Assembly (NCBI GenBank): GCA_030040515.1
Contig: JASHTO010000368.1
Span: forward strand, 1-6,708
DNA: 6,708 nt
Direction: 5' to 3'
DNA from: Terriglobia bacterium
Lineage (GTDB): Bacteria > Acidobacteriota > Terriglobia > UBA7540
Shown: positions 5,832-6,708 of the stretch, piece by piece
How positions within the stretch are numbered: the stretch's first letter is position 1
Layout: every line of letters begins with the position of its first letter
Translations under genes and position numbers: made by a program
The notes under the pieces: generated by a model
What the model was told of the DNA's origin: nothing
Databases searched by the model: none
Seen by the model: the letters and a program-made list of their open reading frames with translations, nothing else

Positions 5832-6708
5832 ATGGCTGATCACAACAAGAACAAGCTGGATCGAAGAGAATTCCTGGGCGCTGCGGCGGCGGCCGCGAGC
5901 TTTACCATTCTCAAGCCGCAGCAAGCGCGCGGTACGGCCGCCAATTCGCAGCTTCGCTTCGGCATCCTCGGCTGCGGCGGCCGGGCCACGGCTGAGGGCT
6001 CCAGTTTTGTTGAGAACGCGGATTCGCGCGTTACCGCCATCGCCGATCTCTTTCCTGACCAACTGGAAAAGGGACGGCAGCACTTCGACAACTTGCAGCA
6101 AGCGAAAGGGTATGCACCCATCGATCCCTCCCAGCTCTTCAAGGGCCCTGATGCCTACAAGCAGATCGCCGACTCCAAAGAAGTGGATTTCATCCTCATT
6201 ACGACGCCGCCCTATTTCCATCCGCATCATCTTGAAACCGTGGTCGACGCCGGCAAGCACGTTTATTGCGAAAAGCCTGTGGCCATCGATGTGCCCGGGG
6301 CGCACCACGTCATCAGCATCGGGGAAAAGGCGCAGGGCAAAATAAGCCTGGCGGTGGGATTCCAAATCCGCAATGCGCCGCCCATGGTGGATATTGCCAA
6401 ACGCATCCACGAGGGCGCCCTCGGAAAGATGGGATGCGGCCTGGCATATTACTACTGCGCCCACATCGACCGGCCGGAATGGCCCAACGCCTCTGCGGAG
6501 GAGCGCCGCCTGCGCAACTGGGTGTGGGACATCAAACTCTCCGGGGACATCATCGTGGAACAAAACATCCACGTTATTGACATGTGCAATTGGATGCTGC
6601 AAGCCCATCCCGTGAAGGCCGTGGGCACGCGCGACCGCAAGGTTCGCACCGATGACGGGAACTGCAGCGACAACTTTAACGTGCTCTTCACTTATCCGGA
6701 CAACGTGC
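5832..6708 (+). CDS. Tat-exported Gfo/Idh/MocA-family oxidoreductase, partial (C-terminus beyond right edge)
   Basis: The frame runs open for 292 codons from ATG 5832 to the right edge; complete exported members are usually about 400-450 residues. The N-terminus is a twin-arginine signal, DRREFLG (10-16) followed by an alanine-rich stretch and a likely cleavage near residues 33-37, so the folded enzyme with its bound NAD(P) would be exported. The Rossmann fold starts at LRFGILGCGGRA (41-52); ITTPPYFHPHH (123-133) and CEKPVAID (146-153) follow, with catalytic-type Lys148. The C-terminal domain shows GDIIVEQNIHVIDMCNWML (238-256) with the active-site pair H247 and D250. Such exported enzymes often accompany DUF1080 proteins, as here, and are thought to oxidise sugars at C3 with a tightly held cofactor. 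Its substrate and its C-terminal end cannot be seen. Confidence 0.95.
   Translation, partial: MADHNKNKLDRREFLGAAAAAASFTILKPQQARGTAANSQLRFGILGCGGRATAEGSSFVENADSRVTAIADLFPDQLEKGRQHFDNLQQAKGYAPIDPSQLFKGPDAYKQIADSKEVDFILITTPPYFHPHHLETVVDAGKHVYCEKPVAIDVPGAHHVISIGEKAQGKISLAVGFQIRNAPPMVDIAKRIHEGALGKMGCGLAYYYCAHIDRPEWPNASAEERRLRNWVWDIKLSGDIIVEQNIHVIDMCNWMLQAHPVKAVGTRDRKVRTDDGNCSDNFNVLFTYPDNV

Noticed and set aside
5703..6608. A 301-codon minus-strand open frame.
   Set aside because: It lies opposite the Tat-exported oxidoreductase, whose family motifs are unmistakable, and its own translation shows no family pattern; it reflects GC-rich codon use.
1..6708. CRISPR arrays, tRNA or rRNA genes, transposases, phage genes.
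   Set aside because: No regularly spaced direct repeats, tRNA-like cloverleaf ends, rRNA stretches or recombinase motifs were found on either strand.

Overview
The window holds seven protein-coding genes, two of them cut by the window ends, and no RNA gene, CRISPR array or insertion sequence that I can recognise. The base composition is moderately GC-rich. An ACS-family MFS transporter, a DUF1080 protein, Gfo/Idh/MocA oxidoreductases (one Tat-exported) and many short GC-rich palindromic repeats between genes suggest a soil-type chromosome of Acidobacteriota or, as a serious alternative, Verrucomicrobiota/Planctomycetota. No 16S or other phylogenetic marker is present, so this is inference.

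Left part (1-2048): a minus-strand MFS transporter of the anion:cation symporter type runs off the left edge. Behind it, also on the minus strand, is an Ada-like DNA repair protein consisting of an AraC-type helix-turn-helix and an O6-methylguanine-DNA methyltransferase domain, without the Ada zinc domain. A 127-bp inverted-repeat element (821-947) separates the two. A different palindromic repeat (1939-1994) lies between the Ada-like gene and the next, divergent gene.

Middle part (2049-4865): an exported protein of unknown function, with a possible START/SRPBCC fold, faces a cytoplasmic Gfo/Idh/MocA oxidoreductase tail to tail, with 12 bp between the stop codons. The oxidoreductase is divergent from a predicted outer-membrane beta-barrel protein. 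The 168 bp between those two starts contain an extended -10-like element.

Right part (4866-6708): an exported DUF1080 protein (3-keto-disaccharide hydrolase family) is followed on the same strand by a Tat-exported Gfo/Idh/MocA oxidoreductase that is cut by the right edge. Both have strong ribosome binding sites. Related palindromic repeat modules lie before and between them. In the family's recently recognised chemistry, such oxidoreductases oxidise a sugar at C3 and DUF1080 proteins cleave the resulting 3-keto-glycoside. I infer that the right half is a small envelope locus for oxidative glycoside breakdown: a barrel for entry, exported oxidation and cleavage, and a cytoplasmic oxidoreductase for the product. 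The substrate cannot be told from sequence. The MFS transporter could import a sugar acid, but nothing ties it to this locus except proximity.
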